Origin: Lepeophtheirus salmonis
Taxonomy: Eukaryota; Arthropoda; Copepoda; Siphonostomatoida; Caligidae
Assembly: GCF_016086655.4 (NCBI RefSeq)
Contig: NC_052134.2
Coordinates: 6,262,001-6,326,000, forward strand
Direction: 5' to 3'
DNA: 64,000 bases
The notes under the pieces are model-generated. The model was given only the letters and a program-made list of their open reading frames with translations. It made no database searches and had not been told where the DNA came from. The translations under genes were made by a program, and so were the position numbers. Shown here one piece after another: positions 22,880-34,819 of this stretch (within the stretch, counting starts at the first letter, position 1; every line of letters starts with the position of its first letter).

Positions 22880-24985
22880 TTTTTGAAGGTTGAAAATCAA
22901 AAAACCATATATTTATGAGAAATAAGCAGCGCTAGGCAACTGATATTAATGATATAAACGTATAAAGAAGCATTTATAATTTTTTTATGGTGTTGAATTA
23001 TTAGTTATAATTTAAGACTTTTCACAGAGTATTTTTAGATTTAATCAGTTGTTGTTGATAGGGATTTGATTGCTTTTTTTGTTGTTGATCAAAATATATT
23101 TGCACTTCATATATATGTATGTACGTATTTTTTTTTTTTTTTTTTTTGCACAACAAAATACGTATTCTCACGTATGAATAGACGCAGACTCATATAGCGA
23201 TAAGAATCATATTTCTTATTGGCCAATCAAGTTTATTCCATAAAAAGTGAAATCAAATAGCTATAAAAACCTTCTTTTAATATGTATCCACGGTAACAAA
23301 TGTGTTGAACGTTTTTTCAGCTACAATTTTATTTAATATTTATATTTGAAACATGGAGAACAATTTGAATTTTACAGTCGTAAAAGACTACAATAAACTC
23401 TATTATTAAAGAATCAGTGTACGATATTTGTTTAATATACATATATGAATAAAAATTGATATTATAGTTGAATAAAAAAATCGAAGATATTGAGCTCTGA
23501 GATATTTCAACTGCTTTCCAAATTTTATGAGACAATTCAGGTGGTATTTTCTTTAGAAAGTATTGACCATTGTTATCGCAACTTTTATTCAATTATATGA
23601 CTGACTTTATTTATGCACCGCAATCTCAATTTTACTTAGACAAAAATATCCCCAATATCCCCACCCTTAAACGAAAAAACTATTTCCATGTCTTTTAATG
23701 TCTACCTTATGTTAATTGGAAACTTTGCGTGAAACCCTGTTTTGCTTAAACTAAAATGAGGATCTGCTCCGGCTAACTTATACTTTTAAAATCCATACAA
23801 AATAGCAATATCATAAACATCTACATCTTTCAGGCCTTCAATACAAAAGGTTTTTCCCTTCTTGCCCTTAAACAATACCACAAACGTCTCCCATCTATAA
23901 ATTTTACCCAAATTATAAGAAATAGTTACATTTGACATAATATCTTCGTGATTGCTCAGGTGCCGACAAGAGCTTAAAGTCAATTCGATGACTAAATCCT
24001 AGGATGGACCGAGAAATTTACAATCAAAGAAAAATTACACAAAAAGTACTTATAATAAATGTATTTTAAATATTTTGACTATTAGTTAATAGATGAATGT
24101 CTCTTGTGTAAACATTTGATCGGTCCAGTTTGAAGTATCTCCAAGTAAATCAGTAAAACATGTTTCAACTTTCCGCAGTCTAATCTACTACTAAATAAAG
24201 TGATGATGTTGAGTTATCTTTCGGAATTGATAAATAATAGGACTCCATTTTATATATTTGGATTATTTCTACTTCATAAAACAATATATCAATGTTATTA
24301 GATACATCTTATTTTAAGTGTTCTTTTGTTACAGTCAGGATATAACTTCTTGTTTTTATGAACGCAAATTGTTTTTGCTCCTTATCCGCTGTAATTAAAC
24401 CATGAAAGTATTTTGTGAACTAAACTTCTCTCACATCCGTATCGTTAACTACTCAAAGCATTGCCAATTTTTTTCGGGCTTCAAATAAGCAGAATCCAAT
24501 CAAGATGAAGCCTCATGGAGAAAATAATCATCAATTTTGAAACAAGAAAACAGTGACATGTTATTTATTGATATAAAGTCATATATTTCTTTATGGGAAA
24601 CCAAATTTCATATAACGATAGACAAGTTGTTAATAAAACAATAAATAAAGTTTTTCTTCGGTTTATTGATCGACATCATCATCGAAGAATGAAAGGCTGC
24701 AGCTTCATCAGTCAAATACCATGGATAATTACTAAGATTATTTCAGGCAGCTTTTGATATTGTTTTGTCAACTTTTTCTAAGGCTTTCAATGATTAAATT
24801 TTACTGATATATGTATGAATAATTAACTTAAATTTACGTCTTTACAATTGGTTATCACATCTTATTATGCCCATTGAATGAAGTTATTGGTTTTCTGTTA
24901 AATATCTTAGATAACTTCAATATTTATTTAAAATTGAACTCATTGCCTCATGAACAACTTGTTACATTTATTGCGTGATGAAACC
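22880..24985. other. Nothing recognised; two unassigned minus-strand open frames
   Basis: Minus-strand frames at 23329-23592 (NNGQYFLKKIPPELSHKIWK) and 23786-23983 (YRWETFVVLFKGKKGKTFC) look less low-complexity than neighbouring frames, but I recognise no domain. They may be fragments of unknown elements or chance. A 19-base T run lies at about 23131. Confidence 0.35.
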
Positions 24986-24989
24986 TTTC

Positions 24990-25470
24990 TTTTATAAAGA
25001 AACAGAAAAAAAAGCACAAAGGCAATATTTAGTGAGCCAATTCTTCCCGTGGTATTATTTAAACGGAAACTTAAATAATATGAAACGCTGGTATGTTTTA
25101 AAAAAGAAACCGTAAACTAAGGTGGTTATCTGGAAAATTTGAAAATGGTTTGGGAGAGAGCAACTTACCTAATTTGACGTTTCATTAAATTAAATTTGAG
25201 AAGCTATGAAATATAGAAAATAAACCCAACACTTGACAAAAAAAGGCAAAATATATTTTTATATACTTGGACACGACATTACTTTTGTTATATTTCGCAA
25301 CCTTTTCTCCAAAAAGAAATAGAGAAAACAGCACATAACCATTTAGTAATTTCCCAATTCTTCCCAAAAAAGCAATGAAATATTATGAGTATTATTCAAT
25401 AATAGAATGTTGACAATTGTTGCACATTCAACAATCAACGTTCAGAACACTGATTACGGGTAAATAAATA
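24990..25470 (+). repeat. Dispersed repeat R2, copy with internal duplication
   Basis: Two similar segments begin near 24995 (AAAGAAACAGAAAAAAAAGC ... CCAATTCTTCCC) and 25312 (AAAGAAATAGAGAAAACAGC ... CCAATTCTTCCC). The second continues into GTTCAGAACACTGATTACGG, which matches 60340-60400 (GTTTAGAACACTAAAGATC...GTGAATAGAAA). R2 also occurs at 39760-40760, 52250-52400 and 60215-60400. No coding sequence. Confidence 0.5.
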
Positions 25471-25479
25471 GAAAGAAAG

Positions 25480-26550
25480 ACCTCTGAATACCAAATACAT
25501 TGTAATTTTAATTTTTTTTCAATTAAATGGAGTAAAGACATGAAAACTGTATTAAAATTATATTCACGAATACATTGTTTGAAGAGGGAGTCGTGACTTA
25601 ATAAATTAACTACTTTTATATCCTTAATTACTCATAGGATAGCAACCATCTATGCTAAGACTAAAGGTTGTTTTGATTGCATAAAATGGTTATAAATGTT
25701 TAACCATTGATATGTTTTTTTTTTCTAAAGAAAATAAACTTTTTTAATATCCTACTGGATTTAATAGTAGCATGATTTGATTAATAACCTTTGCATACTC
25801 GAACAACATATCTGCATTGCCTATAATATTTAGTTATGCGTAGTTAATAACATAATATGTAGTTGTTAATTTGATAGAAAAGTATGCGAGCAAGACATTC
25901 ATTCTGGAAATGGCTATACATAACGTTATCATAATGATAATGAAATTTTTAATGCTTGTATAAATACCATACTATTAATATACATATGGGACATAAAATC
26001 GATCCCTGTTATCATACTTTGAAAGATTTTATTAATTTTCGAGTGGCACTCTGAATGCCATCATTTTCACTAATAGTATAATAAAGTACCTCATTTTAAC
26101 CATTAAATTAGTTTAATGAAACTTTAAGTATATTTTACGCTCGATATTAATTTGCCACTATTCTTTATTAAGGCTAATTAATTTAGATAATTTTCGTCCT
26201 TAAAATAATATTATGTATGTTACTAACTTAACATAGTTAAAGTAGATTGATGATTACGTCATCAATTCATATATATGACGAGTTCAATAGGCAAAAGTAT
26301 TTTGGGTACGAATCGAACGCATTATTAAAATTTAGGAGAGGATCGGACAGGATGGCAAAATTGTATAACCAGTACACCCATAATAATATACTTTTATAAT
26401 CATTTGCGTTATAACAAGGGTTGTTATGTCTGTATGGAAAATTAAAGTTTAAAAATTATAAAAGGGAAACAGTTGTTGCATGTGCTTTTTCCCCCTTTTG
26501 TTCATTATTTAATTGGTCGTCGTGATGTTAAATTATCCATCTGGAGTAAG
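25480..26550. other. Nothing firm; weak tRNA-like segment near 26285-26380
   Basis: On the minus strand, 26380-26285 shows GGGTGTACTGGTTATACA, then GCGTTCGATTCGTACCC, a possible box A and T-arm with a short GGGT/ACCC end pairing. The box B has two mismatches to consensus. This could be a SINE head, but support is weak. Confidence 0.25.
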
Positions 26551-26551
26551 C

Positions 26552-26653
26552 ATTATTGACCATTTTTGGTGAAACTCTTGCACCATCTTTGACAAAATCA
26601 ATATTATTGACCATTTTTGGTGAAACTCTTGCACCATCTTTGACAAAATCAAT
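26552..26653 (+). repeat. Perfect 51-bp tandem duplication
   Basis: Two identical 51-base units, 26552-26602 and 26603-26653, each starting ATTATTGACCATTTTTGGTG and ending GACAAAATCAAT, followed by the first 8 bases of a third. The lack of any mismatch implies a very recent event, or an assembly artefact. No coding frame is supported. Confidence 0.95.
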
Positions 26654-26659
26654 ATTATT

Positions 26660-28190
26660 GAATTTATTTCCTGCACAAATGCTATTGTAAATGTTGAAGG
26701 CTCTCCATTTTACCCAAAAATAATATAAGATCCAGCTGATATTAACAAGGTATTTAACTCATTAGTACCTTATATCTCGTTCCTGCCTTCACCTTCGCTT
26801 ATTTTTCCTTACAAAAATGTCAATTATAGTTATAATATCACTATTGGTTTTCTTTTAAAAGTAATTTGTAACGTGACAGCGCACAAGCAATTATTTATAA
26901 GAAAATAAAAAAAATCAATTTATTAGATTAAGTCATAAATATAATATTGTGACGACCTTTATATGAACACAATAGAGCCCGTTAATAAATGAAAAATCAT
27001 TATTCATAAGGTAAGCGGGTAATAAAGGTAAACATTAAATGTTCCTATTACTTAGATAGGACTATGTTATCATTATGCGATTTGTAAATAATAATTATAG
27101 TTTTTTATGGGCTACATATTAAAATAAATTTAGGATCAAACATAAAGATGTTTGAAGCGCCATCTATAATGTTTACATACCTATTAATTACTTCTCCAAT
27201 TTGAATGTTTTGGTTAATTCATACAAAAAGTTATAGTGACTAATTGAAGAAGAAGAGAAAACAAAAATATAATTTACAACCAACTGCCGCAGGTAGGATG
27301 TCTTATGTAATGAATATATTTATCAAACAGATTCATTTAAAGGCAAATTGAAATTATTAAAAAATATTAATAGATCAACCCATTTGTTAAATAAATAATG
27401 GGAAACAAACGAAAATGATTATCGATATTCTTTTGTAAAAATATCTTACAATATTAGCCAGCTATGTGAAATAATATTGTTTTACGTGCCTAACATACCT
27501 GAACTATACATTTGTAATTTGAAATTGAGCTATCAAAATCATTTTCTAATGGATGGGATTCTTCTTCTTTCTGCTTTACAAGATGAAGAAAACATGAAGC
27601 ATTTACGTTCATTATTGAGTTTTCATCTTGAGCAATGCAGTTGGAGAACATATCTCAGAAAATATTTTTCCCTGCATGGACAACTAATTTTCTTAAAAAT
27701 TTGGATTGGCAAAGAGTTTAACCTCCAAATAGCAACGCCTTGAACTCTATTTTGTTCTTTTGAAAGAATTCGTTTGTCTGAAATTTTATATAAAACATAT
27801 ATGTACCTGCAAAAACTTAACCACCCATATTATTAATTAAAAAATGTCTGACAGAAAAACTAAACTCTCCATGATTTTGGACCCCTCTCCCCCAAGTTAG
27901 AGTACCAAATAAAGTGCCTAGCTTGTTGATGGAGTTTGACAAGTTGTTCTAACATGTCATCGGCCATTATTGTTGTATTTTGACCTTTTCATGAGCTCAC
28001 ACATAACAACTCAAAACTTATATCAATTCATTTGTACTCTGTACTCAATAATGAAAGAATCAGAATACGAGTTTGAAAAAAATAATAATAATATGTTGGA
28101 ATGACTGATAAGTAATTTAATATTTAGTGTTGACTAATAAAAACAAATAAAGTTCATCTTAATATACGATCCTTTACATTTAATTTTAAT
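26660..28190. other. Nothing recognised
   Basis: The open frame at 27477-27743 (plus, 88 codons, TTG start) has no recognised domain and no splice context that I could support. Confidence 0.45.
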
Positions 28191-28193
28191 TCA

Positions 28194-28219
28194 GACAAAC
28201 TTTGCTTTATTAATATAGA
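28194..28219 (+). repeat. Retroelement tail-like motif, fourth copy
   Basis: GACAAACTTTGCTTTATTAA then TATAGA, nearly identical to the copy at 1856-1884. The DNA upstream shows no reverse transcriptase, so this is an isolated 3'-end stub. Confidence 0.45.
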
Positions 28220-28224
28220 TTCCT

Positions 28225-30135
28225 TAAATGTTTTTATATTTTTTTATTCTACAATGATCCTCTGAGATTATTACAATGATTTTGAATGGCATCCATGTCA
28301 TTCGTATGAACATATTTATCATCAAGGCTCCTTTTGTTTTGATAAAAATCATTAAAAGTGCTCTTTTCAAAGAGAAGTTTTATTAAAGACACTATTAATA
28401 GAAAGAAAATTGATGTAATTCAAAAATAGTAAAGTTAATTTGATTATTTTTTTAAAACTAAAATACGTCGTTTATTCACTTTAAGTTGATTATAAATTGG
28501 AAAACCAAGAAAAACAGTCGGAACAGTATTTGGATATAGAACTGAAATCTTAAATACATATTTTTATTAGGTATTTGAACTCTGTGTGTAAAAAAGGAAC
28601 TTAAAATAAAAACTTTTTAAATGGATTGAAGAAGTTCTTGAGGAACCTGAGTGATTTAATCATTTTCTTTTTATCCAACTGCCACTATAGCAGGTATTTC
28701 TTATTTTTAGAGAACAAATGGAAGAAAATTGATTTATCTCCTTGGATTGGATGGAATTGAAGGCATAAACGATACATGGATTAGGCATATCTTAGCTTAG
28801 AACAATAATTGTATTTATTTATTTAAAAAGATTTTTTAGCTAGCCAATTTCTTTCCCTGTCACAAAACAAAAACTCTTGCGGACGACCCTAGTTATAAGT
28901 GCAAGCAAATTTCCCTGAACGACGTTTTTTTTTGTGGTAAAAGGTCCCAAAAATATCAAAATACCAATGACCATTTTGGTACTGTAACTATTTCAAAAAA
29001 ACATTGGTAATGTGACAAGACAAACGTAAAATGTATTTACTTTGTCATAAATGAATTCAATGTTTTCTGTGACAAATTTGCTATTTTATGCGTCCGTGAA
29101 AAGAATTTGCAAATCATTTGCCCTTCCTCTTTATCCCAGTATTCAAAAACCCCGAGATGTAAAATAAACGCTGCATATTTACATTTTTTAAAGGTTTAAT
29201 TAATTAAATATTAATATTCATTAATTCAAACAAAATGTACTCTTTATAATTATACTCGTACATACATCAATAAGCCCCATTTTCAGAAGTATAACTTTAA
29301 AAAAAAACGAAAAATGAATTATTTTAATACATTAATTTATTTAATATAATTTAATTATTGTATATAATAAGCTTAGGATATTTAAAAACCTTCACATAAT
29401 CAAAAGAACCCTTTGATCTTTAAATCTATTTTAATTAAATTGCCACGCAATTTCAGTACCATAACTTTTAGTATAACATTACTATCGTTACAATCCTAAA
29501 CTACACATCACATACATCCCAGGAAGGGAATAAGTCTTTAAATTTATCTTTAATTTGACACCTATCATAACTAGTTTATACAAAAAAAATAAAAGCTGAG
29601 TTTTTGTACCTATGTATTAAATGACTGTATTACTTGATGGCCCTCATAAAATACCTCTTATTTCGAACACTTTTTGCAATAGCATTGAAAGGACCAAGTT
29701 TCACATTTAAGAGAATAGGTAACAAAATCTATGAACTTTTGGGCGTTGGATGTATCCTTATACTTATCAATATAAACTATTTACATTATATAAATCATAA
29801 ACCAAGGACTACATCTTCTTCTCTACTAGTCATTCTATATACATACTTTAAAAAACACAAAAATATAAAATAATTTATTAAATATGATTACACAGTATAT
29901 TATTTTGAGGCTAAAATAATATATATGCCAAAAAAAATTGTATTTTAAATAAATATATCGGTAATATTTTTAAGGATTAAATTCAATTAATAAATGTTTT
30001 TACATATATTTATGACTTTACATTGAAAAATTAGGAAATAAAACCCCCATTGAAATCTAAAAAATATAGGTTTGCAACAAGGATCAAACGCCTTAACAGC
30101 AGAGAGCTTAATGGCAATCTAATAATTAATTAAGT
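28225..30135. other. Nothing recognised
   Basis: AT-rich without recognised homology. The open frame at 29634-29873 (plus) is low-complexity and without a known motif. Confidence 0.45.
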
Positions 30136-30140
30136 CTACT

Positions 30141-30840
30141 CCGGAAGAAAGAGTCAAGTTTGTTAGAAGAATGTACTTGGGATGCAAGAAAAATCAAACA
30201 ACTAAAACGGTCCTTACATTTATGATCAAATTCGTCGGAGGAAATTACATGGATGTGGTAGCACTTATTTCAGTAGCCAAATTAAATACTGATTTCCTTT
30301 ACAGCAAAATATACTCTAATTATTAAAACCCTCTATCATATCGGATTTATCATTGTGGCCGTATTAGTTGATAACCACCCAATCAAAAGGAAGTTCTTCA
30401 CTCATTTTCTTTGTGGTGGTGAGCTCCAGAGTTCAATTAATCATCCACACAATGAAAGCGTATCTCATCTCCGACCTCGTACACAATTTAAAAAAATATT
30501 TATAACGGCTTCCGAAGGCAAGAATAATTCAGTATTCCCCTGAACCATCTAGGAGTAAAATCCTCATTGCACCCTAACTTTGCTCATATCAAAGAAATCC
30601 ACCATAAAGAGTCAAAAAAGAGCTCAGAAACTACAATCGAAGGAATAGTTGATACTATCTGTGATCAAGTTCACAAATAGGTAAGCATTCTCGGGAAGAT
30701 TTCTCAAATCCTTTTCAACGTGATAGGCAAAAATGAGCTCAATGACAACATCCGATAGGAAGTAAGCAAAATATCATCTGAAAAGAACCTCAAATCTAGA
30801 AAAGTTGGCAAGCTTCAATCTGATAATGTATAAATTATAT
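30141..30840 (+). pseudogene. P-element-like transposase remnant
   Basis: The frame from 30141 reads PEERVKFVRRMYLGCKKNQT then FMIKFVGGNYMDVVALI, ending at a stop near 30325. The next frame (30355-30540) gives VAVLVDNHPIKRKFFTHFLC, GGELQSSINHPHNES. A third frame gives SDLVHNLKN, IYNGFRRQE-stop-FSIP and AHIKEIHHKESKKSS. The order DNHPxxRKFF, LCGGEL, xHP, FDxVHNxKNxxNNF is that of the RNase H-like core of P-element/THAP9-type transposases; the Asp in VDNHP is probably catalytic (family knowledge). No THAP zinc finger or terminal repeats were seen. Stops and a frameshift in an A run make it dead. Confidence 0.65.
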
Positions 30841-31081
30841 ACATTAATTATTCTTATGTGTGCATCTACTTTTTGAAATAATTAATGTAAATTATAGTGG
30901 TGCTATATTGCAGCTTATTTAGTCTTGAATTACTATTAATTGTCATATAATGAATAAATAATTAAAGATTTTTACTCATCCAATCTGTATTGAAAAACCA
31001 TATTTATATATTTTTATTAAAAAAATAACATTCATGAACTTCTTTTAGTCACCCCTTGGAGCGCATGTTATTTAGTCCATG

Positions 31082-31943
31082 GACGTGCATTCATTTCAGC
31101 AACATGTATTTCAGTGAGGGTCATCTTTGCACCATTCCTTTGACTTAGTGTTCATTTGGACAGGCTTTATTTCAGCGACATTTTCATATAGTAAATATAA
31201 TGAATTATATTACCTCATTATTAACCCACCAGAGAGGTGCTTAAAATCAAATCAGAGGAGTCCGGAAGGAGCAACTAAGGGGCTGAGTGGATTGTTTCTC
31301 AACTCCGTAAGCTTTAAATAAACTGTTGATTAACTGTAAATTTATAAGCTTTTGAATTATTCTCATTAAGAATATGGATTGGAAACATGTGAAAGACCTA
31401 GATGGAATTTTTATAATAAATTATTAACTTTTGAAAAATCTTGTATGCTCGTGGATTATAGTTAAATTATTGTGTCAAATGATGATTTTCTTTAATTGAC
31501 TATATGTTGATTAGATTAATTGAAGTTACGAATTATAGAATAAAATAAATATTCATTGTTATTCTGAATTAGATAGTAAAAAAATGTGGGTATTAGTTAC
31601 AACTTGTATTTATAAAATTTTACCAATTTTATCATCTTGTACGTACCCATCTTGACCTTTTTAGTATGCAGAGGAATTTCATGAAAAGTTTATATATTTA
31701 TAATTAATAACAGGGAGAATCTATAGTTAGTTTTGTCTTGTAAGAATTTCTACATTCAATTGAGGTAGCAGAGTGATGGAAGTGACATGACGTCATTTAT
31801 CTCATAATTATTACTATATGAAAATGTTGCTGAAATAAAGATTTTCCAAATGAATACTTGCTGAAATAAAGCTTTCCCAAATGAATACTTGTTGAAATGA
31901 ATGACCCTTGCTGAAATCAATGTTGTTCAAATGAATGCGCGTC
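31082..31943. mobile_element. Non-autonomous element with long imperfect TIRs
   Basis: Left arm 31082-31190 and right arm about 31815-31943 are inverted copies. GACGTGCATTCATTTCAGCA pairs with the inverse of TGTTCAAATGAATGCGCGTC. AGTGAGGGTCAT pairs with ATGACCCTTGCT. At the inner edge, CATTTTCATATAGTAA is perfect on both sides. The right arm holds a duplicated ~32-base unit (TGCTGAAATAAAG...CCAAATGAATACT at 31828 and 31860). The ~620-base interior is AT-rich and non-coding. It lies 240 bases after the P-element-like remnant, but a link is unproven. The superfamily and target-site duplication were not determined. Confidence 0.75.
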
Positions 31944-31949
31944 GTATAT

Positions 31950-33455
31950 GTATCTCTAATCCTTATGGTCACGGGTCAGTCTATATTTATATTAATTTAC
32001 CAATATTTACATTAATTTTTTAAATTCAATGTATTCTAATGTAATACTCTGAGCTCACTCCTGTGTTTAAAAATGGATTTATATCATTTATTAATGTTTT
32101 TATTTAGGACCACATCATTCTCCCGATGCCGAATACAGAACAAAACACCCCCCTTTTCCGACTTCTGATGTCAATTCATCGTCCCATCAGTACTATGAAA
32201 TAATTGGAGATTTATAGCTATGAACTTAAGACATAACCCCTCAATGAAAAAAAAAGTCCGTAGGAAAAAAAAACAAAAAATTTACTATTAGAAATTTAAT
32301 TTCATGAAGAACTTTTAAATAGAAAAATATGATGAATGAACTTGTGTATATGCAGTACGTCAACACAAAACCAAACTAGAAGGATTTTTCTCAAAATTGA
32401 TTGTGAATTATGTTTGTATTCTTCGGCGAATTATAGTCAACTTCAATTCTTATTAACCCTTTTGGTGTTCCACGAATTGTACTTAAAATAGAGGGGAGGT
32501 TTAAATTATGCAAATGAGTTAATTTAATTGTAGCACAACTTTTCTAGTAACTACATATCTTGGTAGTATTTTGGTTAAAAAAATAGGCTGCCAAAACGCT
32601 CCCACTCATAAACCCAAAAATACTTTTTGAACCATGAATGCATGTTTTCAATGTTAGAAGAAGACACTCACGAATATCGAATATCATGTTCATTAAAATC
32701 ATTTTAAACTTTAAGCAATAATTAAAAAATATTTTAAGTCAATTAAGTATATTTTTAAGCTCATATAAAAAGGTTAATGGTCGAATTCTTCTGAATTTGT
32801 ATTTTAGGGTGTTCATTCAATCTTTTGTTGTATTTTGATGAAAAAGTTATGCATGTAAAGTTTCAGTCTTCAATGGGCGTTTATAGCCATTTGAAAATGA
32901 CTTTTTTAACATCATTCTCCAACAAACTACTTAAGATACTGAAATGATCAGAAGCATAGTACTGACCTCCAAATCGAATCAATTAAGTATCAGCCCTAAA
33001 TTTTATTGCAAATAGCTAAAGTAATAAACATTTCTTATATATAGTGTCAAAATCAAGTGTACACATGGTTGGACAACGGATTATAAAGTAAGAGAAGAAA
33101 TAAAAAATTAATTCAATATTGTTCAAGGGTATTAAACTTCCATGCAAATATCATAAGGTGTATTTATAATATCCGTAATGTATATTTTGGATATTTTTGG
33201 ATAAATGTACAGGATGAGTCTGTGGAAATACGAACAAAAGTATTAAATCTTTCCACAAGAGCACAGTGTAATGTATAACTCATTGGAAACCCCAGCTCCA
33301 GCATCAGGGGATCGCAACTTCTAACAAATCCTTAGATTATCAGTAATATTTGTATTTATGGATTTCGAATACAAATAGCTATATTGGATTTATTGCTTCT
33401 TGCTAGAGGTGCATATCTTAACCATTTTGATTTATCAACCTCAACAAATTAACAA
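31950..33455. other. Nothing recognised
   Basis: AT-rich. The N-terminal part of the family X gene that should precede 33462 could not be recognised here. Confidence 0.45.
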
Positions 33456-33461
33456 AATAGG

Positions 33462-34814
33462 ATGAATACTCACTATAAATTGTTCCAAATATACATGAAT
33501 AGCTTTAAGGATCATCCACCAAAATATTGTACATTACACTGGGATGGCAAAATTTTAAGGCACGTTCTTGATAGGAATTTCCCTGTTAATATTCTCGCTG
33601 TACTCGTCTCAGGTGCTCCACAGTACGAGGAAGGGAAATTGACCGGTGTTCCCTTCATAACAGGTTCCACCGGAATTCAACAATGCAATGCTACATTGGA
33701 CCTATTGGAAACATGGAACCTGAAAAACAACGTTGTTAGTCTAGGATTTCAAACAACTGCTAGAAATAGTGCCATCAACGACGGTGCAGCAAAACTGATT
33801 GAAAACAAACTTGGGCTAAAAGTTTTATACTTCGCTTGCAAACATCATATATGAGAGGTGATAATTGGAGGAGCATTGGAGGCTGTTTTTGGGAAGAGTC
33901 AGGGTCCGGACAATAAAATATTTGGTAAATTAAAAGAAGTTTGGTCCATGTTAGACAAGGAAAATCCACGAATTTTAGCCAAAGTGGAAAAAGATTTGTA
34001 CCCCATGAAGAAAAAATCAATTAATGCCATTAAAATCTCCAAGGGCAGACTTCAGAGAAGTAGCAGAGCTGTGCCTGATTATTCTCGGTAGGAAACCTAG
34101 TCGATGTATTCATTGGACCAAGTCTGGTGCAATTCATCCAGCCCGTTGGATGCCAAGAATATATATGCTATGAAAATGTTAAAGTTTTCAAATGAACTAA
34201 AATACCAAAAATACATCATCATTAAACTAGAGAGAATAAATAAATTCCTTGCTTCATTTTATAGAAAGCACTGGATAACAGTAAAATCTGCCGCCGATGC
34301 TCCTATCTATGATTTGCAATAGATTAAGAAAATGCTTCACTATCATCATATAGATAATGAACTCACGACCTCTGCTCTGATGAAAATGAGAAATCCCGGT
34401 TGGGTTCTGACTCAGGAATTAGTAACATTAACCTTATTCAGTTCACATTAAAGCATGACAACACCTATAAAATAAAAGCTGGCAATCAAACTATCAAACA
34501 CAGAGAAAGCTATGATGTGATTGAAAAGACAAGCCAGTTTTTCCAGACATAATTGAAGCTACATCTCTCAGAGACTTGGTAGGACCTTAGTCACATTTCT
34601 TTTTTGACGCTCTCTGATAAAAAAGTGAGTGCCTTATTACACCGGTTGATACCTGGGAAAATAATGAAAACTATTGAGCAGCATGGGAGTTTGTGAAGTC
34701 AGTAAAAATGTTGCTGAAAGAGGTGTAAAACTCATGAATGACTTTGCAAATAGGATTACTACCGACCAAGAGCAGAGAAACTGCGTGCAAGTTGTGGAAT
34801 TCTACAAAATATAA
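33462..34814 (+). pseudogene. Family X transposase-like gene, longest copy
   Basis: Unassigned arthropod family, here about 450 codons. Motif order: TLHWDGKILRHVL; VSGAPQYEEGKLTGVPFITG; GFQTTARNSAINDGAAKL; YFACKHHI, in-frame TGA; EVIIGGALEAVFGKSQGPDN; frameshift near 34040 into EVAELCLIILGRKPSRCIHW and SGAIHPARWM; back to the first frame near 34150 (YAMKMLKFSNELK), TAG after IYDLQ; NPGWVLTQELVTLTLFSSH; finally VAERGVKLMNDFANRITTD and QEQRNCVQVVE, stop at 34812. Other copies support an acidic residue in HWDGK and another in the (D)-TTAxNxG box; here the latter is Gln. A DDE/RNase H-like transposase of hAT-like type is my guess. The start and N-terminus are not defined. Confidence 0.7.
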
Positions 34815-34819
34815 ATATA

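Noticed and set aside
30050..30115. Possible tRNA-like segment on the minus strand with a GGCGTTTGATCC word
   Set aside because: Box B is imperfect, no convincing box A is at the right spacing, and no cloverleaf could be drawn.
32445..32480. PFGVPRIVL-like translation resembling an integrase core block
   Set aside because: Only about nine residues match, the expected Asp does not follow and no neighbouring integrase or RT blocks were found.
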